Shown here piece by piece: positions 21,527 to 21,843 of a stretch of DNA of 21,843 nt. The notes under the pieces are model-generated. The model had not been told where the DNA came from and searched no databases. It saw nothing but the letters and a program-made list of their open reading frames with translations. Position numbers and translations under genes: made by a program. Source of the stretch: Robiginitomaculum sp. (lineage in GTDB: Bacteria > Pseudomonadota > Alphaproteobacteria > Caulobacterales > Maricaulaceae). Position 1 is the first letter of the stretch; every line of letters starts with the position of its first letter. The stretch spans positions 1 through 21,843 of the forward strand of contig JAKIUV010000048.1 in the NCBI GenBank assembly GCA_021647375.1, in the 5' to 3' direction.

Positions 21527-21843
21527 ATGCCAGCCCCCCTCCTCATCCTCGCGGTCATATTCGCAGCCATATTCTTCGCCCTGCGCTGGCGGTCATTTTT
21601 TGCCGCACGACCATTCATCAAAGCAACCATGGCGGTCTTGCTTGCTGCTTATTGCATCACCGCCCAGCCACCCCTCATTGTCATGGCCGCTGGCTTCGCT
21701 CTGTCTGCGTTCGGTGATTTCTTCCTCGACCTTCGGGGCGAAAAATACTTCTTACCGGGTCTCATCGCCTTCTTCACCCCCCATATGGCATTTGCGGTTT
21801 ACCTGTTCGGGTACGCCGATCCCCTCTCTCGCTATACCGGCAT
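21527..21843 (+). CDS. YhhN-family (lysoplasmalogenase-like) membrane protein, 3' end beyond window
   Basis: An ATG at 21527 opens a frame of 105 complete codons that reaches the window edge without a stop. The translation is very hydrophobic, with helices at about 3-19, 33-45, 48-62 and 77-95. It contains KATMAVLLAA, FGDFFLDLRGEKYFLPGL (62-79) and FFTPHMAFAVYLF (82-94). The G-D-x3-L and late G-L-x2-F-x3-H-x3-F pattern is that of the YhhN/TMEM86 family, some of which hydrolyse the vinyl-ether bond of lysoplasmalogens. The GGAG at about 21504-21507 is too far upstream to be a good Shine-Dalgarno, and the start region is A-rich. Confidence 0.75.
   Translation, partial: MPAPLLILAVIFAAIFFALRWRSFFAARPFIKATMAVLLAAYCITAQPPLIVMAAGFALSAFGDFFLDLRGEKYFLPGLIAFFTPHMAFAVYLFGYADPLSRYTG

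Noticed and set aside
21319..21717. 132-codon plus-strand frame across the 21.4 kb repeat
   Set aside because: It starts inside the serine hydrolase, crosses the hairpin repeat, and is out of frame with the YhhN-like gene.

Overview
The window is about 21.8 kb of moderate-GC bacterial chromosome. It most likely comes from an alphaproteobacterium, probably aquatic. I base this on the style of the trigger factor, HU, class II DAHP synthase, clan-AA aspartic protease and DusA proteins; I cannot name the order or genus. Genes sit on both strands in short units. Most have a recognisable Shine-Dalgarno, and several pairs overlap by 1-4 nt. Stop codons are standard: TGA ends dusA and the rhodanese/MtnA gene. 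I saw no rRNA, tRNA or CRISPR array.

Layout. 1-620: accessory DNA with two sets of short tandem repeats that look like insertion-sequence ends, around an unrecognised 133-aa gene. 670-2841 (-): leucine-type amino-acid dehydrogenase and a diverged CobT. 2994-3566 (+): membrane-anchored retropepsin-like protease. 3571-3858: a nested-palindrome repeat element filling a convergent intergenic gap. 3855-5680 (-): tauE/safE-like permease overlapping dusA. 5968-7308 (-): trigger factor. 7535-8086 (+): DedA/VTT membrane protein gene with an in-frame TGA at codon 10. 8168-8449 (-): small hypothetical gene. 8500-11394 (-): tryptophanase and a lipoprotein amidohydrolase. 11745-14717 (+): rhodanese-MtnA fusion, methylthioinosine-type phosphorylase and RhaD-like class II aldolase in a tight operon. 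14725-16038 (-): APC permease. 16247-17620 (+): class II DAHP synthase. 17697-19104 (-): HU and a medium-chain NADP-dependent oxidoreductase. 19197-21334 (+): Gfo/Idh/MocA oxidoreductase overlapping a beta-lactamase-fold serine hydrolase. 21341-21504: a hairpin-rich repeat. 21527-end (+): start of a YhhN-family membrane protein.

The most coherent system is at 9961-14717. A deaminase of the MTA/SAH/ATZ-TRZ amidohydrolase group diverges from an operon encoding a phosphorylase with an inosine-type (Asn) base-recognition motif, an MtnA-like isomerase fused to a rhodanese, and an aldolase with the RhaD metal and catalytic residues. Together they could turn 5'-methylthioadenosine (or 5'-deoxyadenosine) into methylthioinosine, methylthioribose-1-P, methylthioribulose-1-P, and then DHAP plus a thio-aldehyde. 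This would be a variant of the known DHAP shunt that uses deaminase plus MTIP, a RhaD-like rather than fuculose-aldolase-like enzyme, and a sulfurtransferase domain on the isomerase. The assignment rests on motifs and neighbourhood, not experiment.

Other points of interest are the two structured repeat elements, a possible SD-sequestering leader before tryptophanase, the altered active-site motifs of CobT, and the nonsense codon in the DedA gene.
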